64,000 nucleotides of DNA from assembly GCF_003815875.1 (NCBI RefSeq), contig NZ_CP033924.1, positions 2,852,001-2,916,000 of the forward strand, in the 5' to 3' direction. Numbering within the stretch: the stretch's first letter is position 1; every line of letters starts with the position of its first letter. Source of the DNA: Chryseobacterium lactis. Its GTDB lineage: Bacteria > Bacteroidota > Bacteroidia > Flavobacteriales > Weeksellaceae. A program made the translations under genes and the position numbers. Of the stretch, positions 62,202 through 64,000 are shown piece after piece. Below the pieces are notes generated by a model. That model worked only from the letters and a program-made list of their open reading frames with translations, had not been told where the DNA came from and made no database searches.

Positions 62202-62567
62202 TTATAGTTTGTCGGCTTTTTTCCCAATCTTCCCCAAATGCGTATTCTGAAAACTATCCGGATATTTCAGTCCATACCCCAATATTCTATCAAAAGCAGA
62301 GTGAGAAAATAAGATCGCTCCAATCATTTGCAAATAAGGTAGAGATAGAGCAGTTCCTGTAAAATAAACGATAATAGCCACTCCGAAATGATGGAAGAGA
62401 TTGTAGAAAAAAGCGCCCACTTTATTATTAACCGTATATCCCAACATGGAAATATCCGGTGCAAGGAAAAGTCCGGTAAACCACCACCATGAATATCCCG
62501 TTTGTGCAAAAGCATAGAGTCCTAACAATAGAAATGCTGCATATTCAAGCTTTAACTGTATTTTCAT
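62202..62567 (-). CDS. DUF4260 family membrane protein
   Basis: 121 residues with three or four membrane segments. Motifs of the family: LKLEYAAFLLLGLYAFAQTGYSWWWF, LAPDISMLGYTVNNKVGAFFYNLFHH, and the C-terminal SHSAFDRILGYGLKYPDSFQNTHLGKIGK. Function unknown. Stands alone. Confidence 0.88.
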   Translation of the reverse strand: MKIQLKLEYAAFLLLGLYAFAQTGYSWWWFTGLFLAPDISMLGYTVNNKVGAFFYNLFHHFGVAIIVYFTGTALSLPYLQMIGAILFSHSAFDRILGYGLKYPDSFQNTHLGKIGKKADKL

Positions 62568-62993
62568 TGTAATAAATAGGTTTGAGTGGTACTATAATAA
62601 GTAGAATGTTCTTACTGAAAGTTACATTATAATTTTACGAATAATTTTTATTCAGATAGTGAATAAATGCTCCAGTGTAAAACCTGGAGGAAAAAATGTT
62701 ATTTGTTTTCAAGCAGTTTAAATTTCACGAAGATTTATATGTATAGTCCTATATTTTAAAAGAGGCAAAGATGGAATCAATTGCATTGATTTTTCCTAAG
62801 CTATTGCATAAACATATAGCTCCATCAGCGACTTTATTGCTTTCTTGGCTTCCTTATCAATAATTGTATTGAATTTTGCCTTTGCGTTTTAGAAAAACTT
62901 TACTCTAATTTTATGCTCCATGTTTGGGTGATGATCAGGAAAAAGGCTTTCCCATATGAGAAAGCCTTCTGTTTATATTGTATGTTGTTTTAT
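62568..62993. other. 426-bp intergenic region before the DUF4260 gene
   Basis: AT-rich, no supportable ORF. It holds the terminator of the MFS gene at 62943-62968 near one end and the DUF4260 promoter region at the other. Confidence 0.5.
62943..62968 (-). terminator. Terminator of the MFS transporter gene
   Basis: On the minus strand AAGGCTTTC, loop TCATATGG, GAAAGCCTT then TTTCC; the T-run is short but the stem is perfect at nine bp. Lies 25 bases past the stop. Confidence 0.75.
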
Positions 62994-64000
62994 TTAATGC
63001 CCTGATTTGGCCTCTGTGCTTTCCACATGGGAAAGGTATTTGGTGCAGTAAGCTCCGAAAATCAGAATAACCAGATAGCAGAAGACCGGAATAATAAATG
63101 AATGCTGCACTCCAAACTGATCCGCTAAAAGCCCCTGGAAAATAGGAACAATAGCACCTCCCAAAATAGCCATAACGACTAGGGATGAACCTTGGCTTGT
63201 ATATTTTCCTAATCCTGAAATTGCCAGCGTATAAATGTTGGAGAACATGATTGAATTGAAAATTCCGATTCCTAAAACACTGTACATGGCCATTTCACCG
63301 TGGTTAACCATCGTAGAAATTAATAAAATGACATTGATGGCAGCAAAGATAGAAAGTGTTCTTGCCGGAGCTGCTTTACCTACAAAAAATGCTGCAAAAT
63401 TCAATAATATAAATACTAAGAAGAAGCTGATTTGCTCAAAGCTAAGGTTAACAATACTGAAGATGACTAGGAATACTAATGTTGCAGTACCTAGCATGAA
63501 GATTGCTTTTTTAGCCTGGCTAATGGAGTGATTTAAAGAAATTGCTCCTAAGAAACGACCGATCATCGCTCCACCCCAATACAAGGAAAGGTAATTTTTA
63601 CTGATGGTTTCATTGAATTTCATAGTTTCTTCAAGGAAACTGATGATGAAACTTCCTACAGCTACTTCACCCCCTACGTAACAAAACATTGCAAAAACTC
63701 CAAATTTTAAGTGGTTGAATTTTAAAGCCCCCCAGCCCTGTACGGTTTCTTCGGTTTCCGTCTGAAAGGAAGGAAGTTTTACTCTTGAAATTAATAATCC
63801 TACTAATAAAAGGATAGCAGCAAAAATTAAATAGGGTATTCTGGTGGCAACTGCACTGAATGTTCCGTCCGGCTCAGAAAATAGTTCGAAAATTAAGTGT
63901 CCACCCAACACTGGCGCAATCGTTGTTCCGAAAGCATTGAACGCTTGGGTCATATTTAAACGGCTGGATGCAGAATCTTCTGAACCAAGCAAAGAAACAT
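62994..64000 (-). CDS. MFS sugar transporter (FucP-like), 5' end outside the window
   Basis: At least 335 residues of a 12-helix major facilitator; the frame stays open to the window end, so the true start lies beyond 64000. Motifs: LLGSEDSASSRLNMTQAFNAFGTTIAPVLGGHL (the N-x-T-Q-x-F-N-x2-G sugar porter motif of the FucP group), YVGGEVAVGSFIISFLEE, GGAMIGRFLGA, GIFNSIMFSNIYTLAISGLGKYTSQGSSLVVMAILGGAIVPIFQGLLAD. Proton-coupled uptake of fucose/glucose/galactose-type sugars is the likely role. Confidence 0.9.
   Translation of the reverse strand, partial: VSLLGSEDSASSRLNMTQAFNAFGTTIAPVLGGHLIFELFSEPDGTFSAVATRIPYLIFAAILLLVGLLISRVKLPSFQTETEETVQGWGALKFNHLKFGVFAMFCYVGGEVAVGSFIISFLEETMKFNETISKNYLSLYWGGAMIGRFLGAISLNHSISQAKKAIFMLGTATLVFLVIFSIVNLSFEQISFFLVFILLNFAAFFVGKAAPARTLSIFAAINVILLISTMVNHGEMAMYSVLGIGIFNSIMFSNIYTLAISGLGKYTSQGSSLVVMAILGGAIVPIFQGLLADQFGVQHSFIIPVFCYLVILIFGAYCTKYLSHVESTEAKSGH

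Noticed and set aside
1..64000. CRISPR arrays, insertion sequences, rRNA genes
   Set aside because: Looked for regular repeats with spacers, transposase motifs and rRNA sequence; none found.

Overview
The window reads as a chromosomal segment of a Flavobacteriia (Bacteroidota) bacterium, most likely Chryseobacterium or a close relative. Reasons: low GC, Bacteroidota-type -7 promoter motifs (TAnnTTTG, with a textbook -33 partner upstream of rpsO), a gliding gene (gldD) next to mutY, subtype-iii type VI secretion (T6SSiii) genes, and short peptides with the MKNLKKLSRE-type leader I associate with Chryseobacterium. All identifications come from reading the sequence and recalled family motifs; no database search was run.

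Layout. 1-12.5 kb: end of a probable sensor kinase with its LytTR response regulator, a lipocalin, cinA, a very large GH18/polysaccharide deacetylase/GT2 fusion enzyme, two tandem M13 metallopeptidases, and an unrecognised protein with protein-kinase-like catalytic motifs. 12.5-17.2 kb: T6SS sheath genes tssB-tssC, a lipoprotein, and an N-acetylmuramoyl-L-alanine amidase with an overlapping lipoprotein gene (probable effector-immunity pair). 17.2-28.7 kb: mostly housekeeping (mutY, gldD, PfkB kinase, SurA-like chaperone, nitronate monooxygenase, alpha/beta hydrolase, HD protein, rhodanese, outer-membrane protein, queG, SRPBCC protein). 28.8-34.9 kb: an RND efflux operon. 35-39.8 kb: cold-shock protein, SDR, lgt, secreted deacetylase, VIT1-like transporter.

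39.9-53.4 kb is the accessory core: hcp (tssD), vgrG, a DUF2931-type lipoprotein, a Tle1/DUF2235-type lipase, an unknown 234-residue protein, then two polymorphic effectors that share a nearly identical PAAR-like N-terminus but carry different C-terminal toxins (a lysozyme-like domain and a metzincin protease). They are followed by secreted or lipoprotein immunity candidates, a frameshifted pseudogene, a duplicated immunity gene and a leftover toxin tip. This is what repeated recombination of effector-immunity cassettes leaves behind. The T6SS membrane complex, baseplate and ClpV genes are not in the window, so the system is split over several loci.

53.4-64 kb: a Cys-rich leader peptide gene, tRNA-Leu(CAA), an MBL-fold hydrolase, a conserved 475-residue protein, a GAF-type methionine sulfoxide reductase, a cupin, a BtuF-like protein and mgtE. 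Then come four tiny Cys-rich peptide genes (59.7-60.6 kb), three of which share exactly the spacing C-x5-C-x4-CC-x3-C-x4-C, the cysteine framework of knottins. They form two two-gene units with duplicated upstream regions and their own terminators, and are the most unusual find here. The window ends with rpsO, a DUF4260 protein and a truncated sugar-type MFS transporter.
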